Shown: positions 20,364-29,803, numbered from the stretch's first letter. The stretch: 60,000 nt of DNA from Symbiodinium natans (GCA_905221605.1 CAJNDS010002115.1:315501-375500); one strand, 5' to 3'. The notes: generated from the sequence alone by a model not told the origin. Numbers and translations: made by a program.

Positions 20364-20607
20364 GTGGCTCCGTGCGCTTCGCGCCTCTTCTCTCCAGGCG
20401 CCAGCAGGAAAGCGCTAGGTGCAGTGAAGGCTTGGAAGTATGGTTGTGCTCTGAGCGTACAGGCTTTTCAGGTTGCAGCTGAATTAAAAGCGAAACACGC
20501 ATCTGTGCTGAAAACAGAGCATGTTCTACGAGGGACCTTGCCGCCAAGCCTACTCGAGCCCGTGAAGCAGGCTGTGCAGAGCCTATCGCCCACACTGCCG
20601 CTGCCGG
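20364..20607 (+). CDS. Exon-like segment of the 20.4-21.5 kb gene
   Basis: The frame contains KALGAVKAWKYGCALSVQAF, then QVAAELKAKHASVLKTEHVL and LPPSLLEPVKQAVQSLSPTL, before a GTAACA donor-like site at 20608. Composition is convincing from about 20420. The true start is not known because the frame is open upstream. Together with the segments at 20990 and 21405 it may form one gene of unknown function. Confidence 0.4.
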
Positions 20608-20989
20608 GTAACACCGAGGCTCTTGGAAGGGCAGGGAGGTGCTGCTCTCAGGAAGTTTGGTCATGTTCGGTCATTGTGGTGATTGTGATGGTTGTGAGTC
20701 GTGGGTTTGTGTTTCATGAGTCTGTCTTTTGCAGCTTACTGGGGGGGAGGGGCAGTCGGTTCAGGGACTGGATGTCGCAGGCTTGGGAGTTTTGGAGGCT
20801 TCGGCATATCAACTTGCTTGCCATGCGCATCCTTGGGCGCAGCCTCACAACGAATGGTGCATTTGAGTGTTGCCGCATTATTGGGGGATCACTGTTGGAT
20901 TTAGTTGGTTGCGACGAAGGGTGTGGAGGACTTGGGGAAAGGGAGCCCATTGTCGTGCGACAGGTTGTCCTGCTGCAGTCGGATTAAAG

Positions 20990-21193
20990 GGTTGCGCCCG
21001 CAATCTTACATCCTTCACCCCCGACGGGATCGTCGCACCTTGCACAGCGCGGATCCTTCTGAAAGGCCTTCCCTTGGTAGATGTTGGCCTTCTCAACCAG
21101 GGTTACGGTTTCGTGGTGCGAGCTGCTCCAGTCAACATCCTCAGCAGCACGGGCGTCGTTGAATCCAGGGTTGTGTCGGGATCAGTGGCCACC
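20990..21193 (+). CDS. Exon-like segment of the 20.4-21.5 kb gene
   Basis: The frame reads CARNLTSFTPDGIVAPCTAR, then ILLKGLPLVDVGLLNQGYGF and VVRAAPVNILSSTGVVESRV, a beta-rich, Val/Leu-rich pattern. It reaches SGSVAT, after which GTCTAAGT could act as a donor. A family C element follows at once. The family is not recognised. Confidence 0.45.
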
Positions 21194-21211
21194 GTCTAAG
21201 TAACATTAAGC

Positions 21212-21401
21212 TACTATCTGCTTAAGAGCCACCCAAAAATCAACATATATTCTTTCCAAGGGCAAAAAGGACTATTTTCTTTATATATATATATATGTAT
21301 ACATATGTTTTTTTTTAATGATTTCTTGATTAATGTTTTTATCTACTTTTTTTTCGGGATGGGTGGGCGGGGGGTGGGGGGGTTCCTTAAGCAAATAGTA
21401 A
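21212..21401. mobile_element. Family C element with TAAGC duplication between two coding segments
   Basis: The left end TACTATCTGCTTAAG pairs with the right end CTTAAGCAAATAGTA. TAAGC occurs at 21207-21211 and 21402-21406. The interior holds TA and T runs and a G-rich block. Coding sequence lies within about 20 bp on both sides. Confidence 0.7.
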
Positions 21402-21404
21402 TAA

Positions 21405-21530
21405 GCAGCGCAGGCCTTGGTGGGCCGGGTCGAGTGCGATCCTTACGCCGCCCTCTTTGCAGACGCCAGCCGCTTGGATGCACGATCGGAGCTCGGGAGC
21501 TTTACTCCGGCCCAAGAACTCCCTGCCTAG
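21405..21530 (+). CDS. Terminal exon-like segment of the 20.4-21.5 kb gene
   Basis: The frame reads AAQALVGRVECDPYAALFAD, then ASRLDARSELGSFTPAQELP, ending at TAG 21528-21530. AG dinucleotides at the end of the family C element region (TAAG, GCAG, CGCAG) offer acceptors that would keep the frame of the preceding segment. It is likely the carboxyl end of an unknown protein. Confidence 0.5.
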   Translation, partial: AAQALVGRVECDPYAALFADASRLDARSELGSFTPAQELPA

Positions 21531-21544
21531 CGCCAGCAAAGAAC

Positions 21545-21607
21545 TTCTTTAGTGACTCTAGGGTTTAGGTGGTGGGGTGTAGGGTTTAAGGTTTAGGGTT
21601 TAGGGTG
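21545..21607. repeat. Degenerate telomere-like array
   Basis: TTTAGGT, GTAGGG and TTTAAGG variants, ending in TTTAGGG units. Confidence 0.8.
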
Positions 21608-22290
21608 GGCAGGAGTTCAGAGCTTCAAATGTCGGAGCTGAGGGTCCTGAGCAAGAGGCCACATGTCGACCCTGACCAGCTCTGAAGACGACATCCCGTC
21701 GTACGACTTGGGCAGTTTATCGCAGCAAAAGAAACCCCTTCAAGCCTAATGTTTTACTAAGCATCAATTTGAGGCATCGCCTGCCAAGACACGGTCGTGG
21801 GCAGCGAGCTTGGCCCAGCGCTGGCCTGATGCCCAGAGGACGGAGACTCGAAACAACCTCCAACCTCCAAGGTAACTTCGATAAACTGAGGATCGTTCCC
21901 AGCCACTCAGGCCGAAATACTGAAATACCCTTTTAATAAACTGAGGTCGCCCCCAGCCCCGGGAAGCCGAACTACCCCTTACTCCAGGACTCTTCATCAT
22001 TCAACGTATATGACTACATGCCCCCGAATGAAGGGGTGAAGCGCTCTCTTAGCTGCAAGAGCTCAGTATTTTTCGTGCTTGGAGCAGCTTGACAGATATC
22101 TGCTGCGCAACGAATCATGTAGCAGTCATTGATCGCAGCCGAAATAGATAGGCGGGGATCGGAGCATTCCCCGACGTGATAGGGCAGAGCAGTTCACGGC
22201 TACTACAGTGCATACATACTTACATACATTTAAAGCACACATACATATGCATATGCCCATATCGATCTATCCATCAGCTCCCCTCAAGCC

Positions 22291-22415
22291 TACATGAAGG
22301 CCCATGGGTAGATGTAGAAGTAGGGTTATAAGTACTCTAAAATAAGGTTACGACCTGTCACAGCTATAGTTCCTTACTTATAACCCGACTGATAACTACC
22401 CATGAACCTCCAAGT
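22291..22415. mobile_element. Family B inverted-repeat element
   Basis: Left end TGAAGGCCCATGGGTAGATG, right end CTACCCATGAACCTCCAAGT. Internal arms read AGTAGGGTTATAAGTA and TTACTTATAACCCGACT. Confidence 0.75.
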
Positions 22416-22420
22416 AGCCC

Positions 22421-22468
22421 TAAACCCTGAACCCTAAACCCTGAACTCCTGAACCCTAAACCCTAAGT
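22421..22468. repeat. Degenerate telomere-like array
   Basis: CCCTAAA mixed with CCCTGAA units, directly after the family B element. Confidence 0.85.
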
Positions 22469-22594
22469 GCAAAGCCCGGTCGCTGCAGCCTCAAGGCCTT
22501 GGCCGGCTCGTGGCCCACGGCACAGGCGCTCCTAAGCCGGGGGCCTCCTTCAGGGACTCGAGACATGAAGCCTTTGCCGTTGTATGGGTGTTGT

Positions 22595-22598
<4 letters not shown>

Positions 22599-22632
<34 letters not shown>

Positions 22633-22796
22633 TTAGGGTTAAGGGTTTAAGGGTTTAAGGGTTTAAGGGTTTAGGGTTAAGGGTTTAAGGGTTTAAGGGT
22701 TTAGGGGTTTAGGGGTTTAAGGGTTTAAGGGTTTAAGGGTTTAGGGGTTTAAGGGTTTAAGGGTTTAAGGGTTTAAGGGTTTAGGGTTTATTTAGG
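22599..22796. repeat. Poly-G tract of about 32 bases followed by a TTTAAGGG octamer array
   Basis: The G run ends near 22630. It is followed by about 20 units, mostly TTTAAGGG with blocks of TTTAGGG and TTTAGGGG. Confidence 0.9.
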
Positions 22797-23231
22797 GCTT
22801 GGGGGTAATGAGGCTGGAGGTTGAGAGGGAGTTGCTTCGCTCTGGTGATCTAAATAGAAGGGGGCTGATCTGGGAGGTGTTGGGATGACTTGAAGGCTTG
22901 TGGGTAGATTAGCGGCCCGTAGGGTTATGTGTACCTTATGCAGTACTCGCGATCACAGCTAGCCTGCTTTCAAGAGCATCTAAGCAACCACGAGCCTTTG
23001 AGCGGGGTAGGCTAGGGTTGGAAGGGGCTTGATGGTGGAGTGGGACAAGCGACGTAAACCCCATGGAACCTGCCTTCGGGTAGATGCTAACTTCTCTAAA
23101 CTATTGTTCCTTGTGGGGTTACTATTTTATAAGCCACGAACCCCAAGCCTGCCAAAGTTTCGGAGTTTGGGGTTTAGGAAGTTGAGGGTATCTAGACTTC
23201 GGCCCAGTGGGAAAAAAGGGCATCTCAACAG

Positions 23232-23268
23232 CCCTAAACCCTAAACCCTAAACCCTAAACCCTAAACC
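23232..23268. repeat. Short telomere-like array (CCCTAAA)n
   Basis: Five perfect units. Confidence 0.9.
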
Positions 23269-23279
23269 CCCACATTCTG

Positions 23280-23358
23280 AAGCTCGGCCGACTCTTCCAA
23301 GGCTCTGCTGGGCTGAACCTCGAGAGAGAGGCCGAGATTGCGGTGGCCGGCCTGGCTC
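23280..23358 (+). CDS. Exon-like segment before a family A element
   Basis: The frame reads KLGRLFQGSAGLNLEREAEI then AVAGLAP, after which family A sequence begins. It is short but protein-like. The family is unknown. Confidence 0.35.
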
Positions 23359-23498
23359 CCTTAGTAGGGATTCTCGTACCTCCCATTAGAATCCCGATTA
23401 AGGGCTGTTAGTATAGTCCCTTACTAGGTATTCTAGTACCCTCTATTTTAATCCCTATTAAGGGCTGTTAGTGTAGGGGGGGGAACATCCCAAGTAGC
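23359..23498. mobile_element. Family A element, left end missing, core duplicated
   Basis: The right end reads GGGGGGAACATCCCAAG. The usual left end GGGATGTTCCCCC is absent. The core TTAGTAGGGATTCTCGTACC ... ATTAAGGGCTGTTAGT is present twice in tandem. Confidence 0.7.
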
Positions 23499-24245
23499 CG
23501 AAATTGAGCCCGGGCTTCGGGTTTCGTGCTTTAGGGTTTTGGCGGCGGGGGAGGGGGGGGGGGGGGGGGGGTATGGCTGTATAGATGACTAGGGGGGTGT
23601 CGGGGTATTAGGTTCCTTGGATTTTTTTGAAAGGGGAGTTCTGGGTGGCTTTGGCATGGCGGCGAAGTCCTTGAAAATTCGGGAAACTTCCGTTTTAGGC
23701 TCTTTAAGTGTGCGGGGGTGTCAGGGTGGGTTTTTTGGGTAAGGTGGCTTCGGGGCTGGGACTCGCATGCAGGGCTTTCGGGGTTTTTGAGTTTCGGACT
23801 CAAGGCGTAGGGTGTAAGGCTGTAAGGTTGTTTGTGCGGGTCCGCGTCGATACTGCAGGCTTGAGGGAATGCACGAGAGGTGCTTCAAAGTCCCGAACTC
23901 CCCTGAACTCACCCCCCTTACACAGCATCCTCACAGACCGTGCTTACAGCCCAATGCTCGTTCAGGATCAGGGTTGCCACTCGCTGCAGGCCATTTGGCT
24001 TTCGGCGTGCAGCACGTCCCCCAAACTCCCTAAAACCCCTGTAGCCCTCCTCACCCGAAACTCTAAGGCATTCCAGTCCGAAGTCCCAAACCTTAAGCCA
24101 GAACAATTTCTCCTCACCGGTATCGGACATTCGGTCCCCGCTGCCCCGTTTTGGGAGTATTCTGGTGTGTGGGGAGCAAAACAAGCATGGCTCAACCTGT
24201 CATCCTGAAACCGTACACCCTTAGCCTCCACATTGTGCCCGCTAC

Positions 24246-24466
24246 ATCCCAAACCCTAAACCCCAGACCCTGAAACCCTAATCCCAATTCCCAATCCCCA
24301 AACCCTGTTCCCTAAACCCTACACCCCAAACCCCAAACTCCAAGCCCACAATCCCAAACCGTAACCCTTAACCCCCCCCCCCACACCCTAAACCCTTACC
24401 CTTTAATTACCCTAAACCCTAAACCCTTACCCTTTACCCTTTACCCTAAACCCTAAACCCTAAACC
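24246..24466. repeat. Long degenerate telomere-derived region
   Basis: CCCTAAA-related units with CCCAAAC, CCCTTTA and CCCTTAC variants plus a C run near 24372. Only the last three units are canonical. Confidence 0.8.
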
Positions 24467-24560
24467 ACGATTTCGATGGCCGGCGGCTCTTTCTGAAGCT
24501 GCCCCCACCATGGCGGCCGATCCCTCTCCGCGAGCATTGCCCGCCCTGTTGCTCTACAAG
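24467..24560 (+). CDS. Exon-like trace between telomere-like arrays
   Basis: The frame reads HDFDGRRLFLKLPPPWRPIP. It sits between CCCTAAA units (to 24466) and a TTTAGGG array (from 24570). Weak. Confidence 0.25.
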
Positions 24561-24569
24561 ACAAAAACC

Positions 24570-24690
24570 TAGGGTTTAGGGTTTAGGGTTTAGGGTTTAG
24601 AGTTTAGGGTTTAGGGTTTAGGGTTTGGGGTTTGGGGTTTAGGGTTTAGGGTTTGCAAAAGGGTTGTGGGTTTAGGGCTTAGTGTTTAGG
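24570..24690. repeat. Telomere-like array with a GCAAAAGGGTTGTGGG linker
   Basis: TTTAGGG and TTTGGGG units. The 20-bp linker GCAAAAGGGTTGTGGGTTTA at 24655-24674 is found twice more, at 25455 and 25488. Confidence 0.85.
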
Positions 24691-24691
24691 G

Positions 24692-24811
24692 CTCCTTGAA
24701 AAGGTTCATTGGGTAGTTATAATACGTAAGGTACCTATTATTTTTGCTGGTTGCAGCCTTTGTTTCGGGCACTTGCAACCCTACTTTTCTCTACGCATGA
24801 ACCCTCAAGCA
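24692..24811. mobile_element. Diverged family B element
   Basis: Left end CCTTGAAAAGGTTCATTGGG, right end TCTACGCATGAACCCTCAAG. The terminal repeats have several mismatches, so this is an older copy. Confidence 0.6.
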
Positions 24812-25054
24812 GGGGATGCTTTGAGGCTTCTCGGCTTCGGTTGTGTCCCGAGTTGGGGCTTCAGGGATGCAGATTAGCAGGACCACTCCTTTCAACCCGA
24901 GCATAAGCAAGCTATGTCCGAGAGTTTCGGTGGTTTTGGGGTTTGGTAGAACGGTAGAACCTTAAAGCCTAAACCGCCTCTGAAAGCTGGAACGCCTGCC
25001 TTAGCCGCTTGTGGCCCGAAGATTCCTGCTTTCTGAGGAACCGGGGTTTAAGGT

Positions 25055-25122
25055 TAGGGTTGAGGCCTTAGGGTTTAGGGTTTAGGGTTTAGGGTTTAGG
25101 GTTTAGGGTTTAGGGTCTTAGC
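25055..25122. repeat. Telomere-like array (TTTAGGG)n
   Basis: About eight units after a TTAGGGTTGAGG start. Confidence 0.9.
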
Positions 25123-25224
25123 CGCTTGAGGCCTTCGGGAAGTTTAGACTTCAGGGGAAGTTTAGGGCGTAGGGTCTGTTGAGGGGCTTCGGGTTCCAAG
25201 GCCATGCCGAAAGGGCCCTTAAAT

Positions 25225-25292
25225 CACCCTAAACCCTGAACCCTGAATCCTAAACCCTAAACCCTAAACCCTAACCCTAAACCCTAAACCCT
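25225..25292. repeat. Telomere-like array (CCCTAAA)n with CCCTGAA variants
   Basis: About nine units, opposite in orientation to the array at 25055-25122. Confidence 0.9.
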
Positions 25293-25307
25293 GTGAGGCT
25301 CGAAGGC

Positions 25308-25386
25308 TGCACGGACAAGAACGCCATCGCGCTGCGCGTCAAGAATTTGAGCTGCTCGGCCACGCTCTCCGGAGCACAGGGAATTG
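25308..25386 (+). CDS. Exon-like trace
   Basis: The frame reads CTDKNAIALRVKNLSCSATL then SGAQG. It is short and unassigned and follows the CCCTAAA array. Confidence 0.25.
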
Positions 25387-25419
25387 TTTAAGGCCTCAAT
25401 GTTTGTGTAGACGACCTAA

Positions 25420-25532
25420 GAGGTTTAGGGTTTAGGGTTTAGGGTTTAGGGTTTGCAAAAGGGTTGTGGGTTTAGGGTTTAGGGTTTGCAAAAGGGTTGT
25501 GGGTTTAGGGTTTAGGGTTTAGGGTTTAGGGT
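25420..25532. repeat. Telomere-like array with two copies of the GCAAAAGGGTTGTGGG linker
   Basis: TTTAGGG units interrupted at 25455-25474 and 25488-25507 by the linker also seen at 24655, with an overall 33-bp period. It ends directly at the next exon-like segment. Confidence 0.9.
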
Positions 25533-25634
25533 GCCTCAACACCGAAATTGGCGCAACGAGGAATTGAGGGGGCCTTCACGTCGAAGGATGCCTACAGCGA
25601 GGTGCTTGGGGCCTTGGCCGAGCCGCCTGGCAAG
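25533..25634 (+). CDS. Exon-like segment using the telomere-like array as acceptor side
   Basis: The frame reads TPKLAQRGIEGAFTSKDAYS, then EVLGALAEPPGK, and ends at AAG|GTCAGT, a good GT donor at 25635. The upstream side is the TTTAGGG array itself, whose TTTAG|GG has the AG|G form of a dinoflagellate acceptor. The pattern is loosely PPR-like but too short to assign. Confidence 0.45.
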
Positions 25635-26049
25635 GTCAGTGCAGGAAGAGCATAGAATAACCCTAACCCCAAAATGAAATTAAGCAATATGAGGCTTCGC
25701 CGTTTTTGTTAAGAAGTGTACCTCAAAGGATGTATTTTCGTGGTGCAGCAAGGCCTATCCCTAAGCCCCAGAAAAGGCCGACCTGAGTTTTTGCGGTTTA
25801 CAACGGTCCAGTTTTAGGGTTCAGGGTCAGTGAGGTTTTTCAGAGTTGCATGAACTGAGGATGTTGGGGTCTTGGAACCCTTTTGGGCTTCCAGCTTTAT
25901 AGTTCGTGGCCGTTGCTCTTGTTACCATTTCCGGGGCATAAATCGTGATATGTTGTCCTTCTCTTCCTGTCGCTTGCCCACAACGAGTAGCGCTTCTTTC
26001 GATGGCTGCCGGCTGTGTTCCGAGCACTACAAACGCTTATCGCCACCAC

Positions 26050-26160
26050 GGGGAGTTTACATGTCAGCTTGTGCCCAGGAGGGCAATGTGGCGCCAAGCG
26101 TGCACGCTGCTCTTGGAGATGCGCTTCCGAGCCATGTGCCCTGCCAAATTCCACCAGCCC
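26050..26160 (+). pseudogene. Degenerate PPR motif with a frameshift
   Basis: One frame reads GVYMSACAQEGN, the first-helix signature of a PPR (Y..ISAC...G). The adjoining frame reads MWRQACTLLLEMRFRAMCP, which matches the second helix and turn (W..AL.LL.EMR...). The two are in different frames, so either an indel or an unseen splice separates them. PPR proteins bind organellar RNA. This is the most upstream PPR trace in the window. Confidence 0.45.
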
Positions 26161-26602
26161 TGAACCACGATAGGACCCAGAAAGAAGAGTCAAAGCGAGC
26201 CGGAAAGAAATGAAGGGAGCCGTGCCCCGAGCTTATCGCAACTCTTAGCCATCTCAAGGCATGTAAAGAGCAATCTTTTGGACCCACTTTCGAACCAAGT
26301 CTTAGCCTTAAACTGGCGGCCAGGAAGCCGTTTCCTCCCAGCTATGGCTTGGTCGCGACTGCCTGCTGCCAGGCCTTGCCAAAAGTTTCTCATCAGAGGG
26401 CTTAGGGTCTCCGCAAGAGGTGAGTTTGAGAAGTCCGACCGCTGCAAGAGGACTTTGAGGTTGGTGGCTCTCAGGCAACGCATTCCGTTTGCTACTTGAC
26501 TCCCGCTCGAGTGTTCCAGGGTTTTAGACGCACCGGGCTCAAAGCTGTAGGCTCTTCGGTCAGCCAGCAGAAAAGAGAGCCTTTCTTTACATGTTTGGAC
26601 AA

Positions 26603-26661
26603 ACCCTAAACCCTAAACCCTAAACCCTAAGCCCAAACCCTAAACCCTAAACCCTAAACCC
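26603..26661. repeat. Telomere-like array (CCCTAAA)n
   Basis: Eight units with one CCCTAAGCCCAAA interruption. Confidence 0.9.
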
Positions 26662-26803
26662 AGTTTGGAGTTGAGAGATTCGGTAGGGTACCGAGGAGCT
26701 CAACTTTGGGTAGTCACGAGGAGTCCTGGTGGACGGCTTATTCCCAAAATGCCACACCCCGTGCATATACTTCTGCATTCCGCCTAGACGCAAGGGATTC
26801 TAC

Positions 26804-26947
26804 ACTTGGAGGTTCATGGTACTTATTAACCAATCATAACTGCACTTATAAGTGTACTTATAACCATATTAGGGCACTTAAGGGGGCTTAGAAGTGGGGT
26901 TATAAGTACAGCTATAACTGGTTAATAAGTACCATGAACCTCCAAGC
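26804..26947. mobile_element. Long family B subtype with 28-bp perfect terminal repeats
   Basis: The first 28 bases, beginning CTTGGAGGTTCATGGTACTT, are repeated in perfect inversion at the right end. The central part holds further ACTTATAAG inverted segments. It differs from other B copies after GGTTCATGG. The open frames on both sides (ending LDARDST, and later REVAKHCIKESDLRRAKPAH) are protein-like, so it may lie in an intron. Confidence 0.85.
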
Positions 26948-27160
26948 AGGGGTTCGAGGTCGTTCTTGGTATGTCTCGCTGCCCAGAAAGCGAGAGAAGT
27001 GGCAAAGCACTGCATAAAAGAATCGGATCTGCGGCGTGCTAAGCCAGCCCACTGTGTGTTTTTCAAGGCACCTAAATTAAGCCCAATTTCCTGAACCCTA
27101 AACCTGAAGAAGCGGTTCGTCCAGCTATGCGGGTGCCAGAAATGACCTCAACCCTAAACC

Positions 27161-27260
27161 TTGGGATGTTCACCCTTATACTAACAGTCCTTCATAGGGA
27201 TGACAGTACCCCCTATTCTCATCCCTAGTGAGGACTGTTAGCACAAGGGGGAACACCCCA
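27161..27260. mobile_element. Family A element set within CCCTAAA units
   Basis: Left end TTGGGATGTTCACCCTTATA, right end AAGGGGGAACACCCCA. CCCTAAACC lies at once on the left and AACCCTAAACCC on the right, so it probably inserted into a telomere-like array. Confidence 0.85.
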
Positions 27261-27422
27261 AACCCTAAACCCTAAACCCTGAACCCCAAGAAGAGAACCC
27301 CCCCCCCCCCCCCAAAAAAAAAAAACCCTAAACCCTAAGCCCTAAACCCTAAACCCTAAACCCTAAACCCTAAACCCTAAACCCTAAACCCTAAACCCTA
27401 AACCCTAAACCCTAACCCTAGT
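27261..27422. repeat. Telomere-like array with an internal C16/A13 run
   Basis: CCCTAAA units, a C run of about 16 and an A run at 27299-27327, then about 13 more units ending in CCCTAACCCTA. Confidence 0.95.
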
Positions 27423-27540
27423 TCAGGGTTGCCTGCCAGGCCTCCCAGCGGGACGCGGCCGCCCGGGTGATCAGCAGCCTCTGGGCGGCGCAGCCCATGG
27501 ATCTGAGCCTGGGCAGAAGCGGTGTTGGGATCCCCTCAGC

Positions 27541-27803
27541 CCTAAACCCTAAAACCACCCTATACACCCTATAAACCCTAAACCCTGCAAACCCTATAAA
27601 CCCTATAGAACCCGATAAAACCCTATAGAACCCTATAAACCCTATAAACCCTATGAACCCTGTAAACCCTATAAACCCTATGAACCCTGTAAACCCTATG
27701 AACCCTGTAAACCCTATAAACCTTATAAACCCTATAAAACCCGCTAAACCCTATAAACCCTATAAACCCTATAACCCCCTAAACCCTATAAACCCTATAA
27801 ACC
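27541..27803. repeat. CCCTATAAA nonamer array
   Basis: About 27 units of CCCTATAAA with CCCTATGAA, CCCTGTAAA and CCCTATAGAA variants. One frame encodes a repetitive Asn-Pro polypeptide that I regard as an artefact. Confidence 0.9.
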
Positions 27804-27924
27804 CGAATCCCGAAGTGCAGGGTTTGGGGCCAAAAGGGTTCCCTCCCGAAGTCTTGGGCTTCGCTTGAAGGCCCAGGAGTTCTAAGGCCCCCTACGAAGC
27901 ACAAGTTTCCCCAAGTAAATGTGA

Positions 27925-28055
27925 GTTTAGGGTTTATAGGGTTTTAGGCTTTCTTCGCACCCTATTAAGTGTGGGTCTAGGATTTAGAGTTTATAGGGTT
28001 TTTGGGTTTCTTCGCACCCTATTATTACATGTGGGTTTAGGGTTTAGGCTGTTTA
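27925..28055. repeat. Duplicated 75-bp segment rich in telomere-like units
   Basis: A segment running from GTGGGTTTAGG to TTCTTCGCACCCTATTA is present about two and a half times (27921, 27971, 28030) with small changes. Confidence 0.6.
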
Positions 28056-28490
28056 GGCATTGCGATAAGAGCTTGCGGACATTTTGCTCTTGTTCTTGCA
28101 TCACTTGGCTACTCGAATGTGGAAGCAGTATCAGCCCATTTTGCTCTTAGATATCTTGACGTCTACTCAGATTTATTTTCTTGATTCGCGTGTGCTTGCT
28201 CATGGTGACATGGGTGAATAAGACAGTTTGCGCCAGATTGCGCGATGTGACTTCTGAGAATTTGCATGTTTGCCCGCAGCCTCCAAAGTCCCCGTTGCCC
28301 AGAAAAAGGGTTCAGGGTCCTTTTTGGAGTCTTGACTTTAAGGCGATCCCCCTATTCTCGTAAACCCCCAAATGCTTACATTCTGTGTTGACGTCAGTCC
28401 GAGCACACTGTGGTGCTCTGGAACAGCGACTTGAGGTTCAAGTGTTCTGAGGTGCTCTCAGCCCTATCAAGCTCTCCTTCCGGAAGGCCC
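28056..28490. other. Stretch without a recognised gene
   Basis: A short open frame at 28181-28363 has no motif. CCCCCTATTCTCGTAAACCC at 28349-28368 resembles a family H right end. Confidence 0.3.
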
Positions 28491-28567
28491 CAAACCCTAA
28501 AGCCTAAACCTAAATCCTAAACCCTAAACCCTAAACCCTGAACCCTAAACCCTAAACCCTAAACCCA
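28491..28567. repeat. Degenerate telomere-like array
   Basis: CCCTAAA with AGCCTAAA, CCTAAAT and CCCTGAA variants. Confidence 0.85.
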
Positions 28568-28700
28568 AAACTTTGCAAGATGCCCCTACATGTCTCTGAA
28601 AACCCCCAATCGGAGCCCCGAGGATCGGCTGCGGAGCAGTACTCGCTCGCTTCGCCAATGGTGGGCTCTGGGAGGAGGCTGAATCTAAGGTTGGAACCAT

Positions 28701-28747
28701 GGGGTTTAGGGTTTAAGGTTTAGGGTTTAGGGTTTGGGGTTTAGGGC
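28701..28747. repeat. Short telomere-like array (TTTAGGG)n
   Basis: Six units including TTTAAGG and TTTGGGG variants. A second short array lies at 28896-28926. Confidence 0.85.
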
Positions 28748-29001
28748 CCTTAGCATGGTCCCTTACACACAAAAGGGATTCAAAGGGATCCAAAGTATGG
28801 GCCCTTATTGTGTATAGTGTATGAGGAGGCGTCAGAAGGAGTTGGTGCCTCCTTAAGATTTAGGGGATTCTGGGTTTTAGGGGTTTCTGGGGTTAAGGGG
28901 TTTGGGGTTTAGGGTTTAGGGTTTGGGTAGACCCAATTCCCGCGAAGGAACCTGTAAACGGAATACTTGGAATGCCTTGGGTGCATGCCATACATACCGA
29001 G

Positions 29002-29118
29002 CCGTGTGTAGAGGCACTGGCTTTCCTGGAACGGATGCCTCGAGAACGGGTGGCGCCCGACACCTACGCAGCCTTGGTGAATGAAGTTGCTTATGGAAGC
29101 CTACACCCTAAACCCCAA
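29002..29118 (+). CDS. PPR-motif exon segment
   Basis: The frame reads CVEALAFLERMPRERVAPDT then YAALVNEVAYGS. The helix-two pattern AL.FLERM....VAPDTY followed by the start of the next helix one (YAALVNE) is typical of PPR arrays. It begins after a TTTAGGG array (28896-28926) and ends near TACACCCTAAACCCC. Confidence 0.6.
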
Positions 29119-29580
29119 GAGTTGGTAGGAGGTCCTGTCTCCAAAGCTCGGCAATCGAAGGCCTTGACAGAGTCCACTTGGGATTGAAGGAGTCTTGGGG
29201 CTTCGGCGAACAAGAGTCGGGAGCTTCTTAGTCTTTGGGAGATTTAAAGCCCAGCTTTCGTGGAAAGATGCCCGTAGGTTTGTTTCCGTTTGTTGAGTCT
29301 TGCAAAGGTATACAACAACGTCTTCGCCGCTTGCCGGCGTGCCCTTCGGCAGAGATTCGTGAGACCTTTAGGCGCTGATTGGACAGACCCAAATAAGCAC
29401 GTCCCTGATTTAAGGGAGTCGGTATACATATACATATATATATATAGAGTAAGCAAATAAGAGGCAAACCCCAAAGGCTCATAGCCCCTTGGATGAGTGA
29501 AGTTCCGTAGGCACACGAGGACACCTAGAGTGCTCACGGCCAGGGTCCTTTCAACCACCAGCAGAGACCCCAAGAAGCCT

Positions 29581-29623
29581 CTAGGGTTTAGGGCCGTTTA
29601 GGGTTTAGGGTTTAGGGTTTAGG
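29581..29623. repeat. Short telomere-like array (TTTAGGG)n
   Basis: Five units with a TTTAGGGCCG interruption. It abuts the next PPR-like segment. Confidence 0.9.
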
Positions 29624-29649
29624 GAGCCGACCTCCCAAAAAAGCATCCC

Positions 29650-29742
29650 TGTGGTCCTGAAACACATGTTCGAGACCACGGAGGCGGGCAGCCCATCCCA
29701 AGTCTCGCAGCTCTTCAAGAAGATGGAGTCGGAGGCCGCTCC
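29650..29742 (+). CDS. PPR-like exon segment
   Basis: The frame reads VLKHMFETTEAGSPSQVSQL then FKKMESEAAP. LFKKMES..AP fits the end of a PPR motif. TTTAGGG arrays lie on both sides (to 29623 and from 29743). Confidence 0.35.
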
Positions 29743-29803
29743 TAGGGTTTAGGGTTTAGGGTTTAGGGTTAGGGTATAGGGTTTAGGGTTTAGGGTTTAG
29801 GGT
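29743..29803. repeat. Telomere-like array (TTTAGGG)n
   Basis: About nine units, one of them TATAGGG. Confidence 0.9.

Noticed and set aside
27653-27868. Open frame encoding repeated Asn-Pro-Ile/Met/Val
   Set aside because: Translation of the CCCTATAAA nonamer array; no sign of a real gene.
27961-28050. Regulatory repeat with CGCACCCTATTA motifs
   Set aside because: Best explained as a local duplication containing telomere-like units; no promoter logic is visible.
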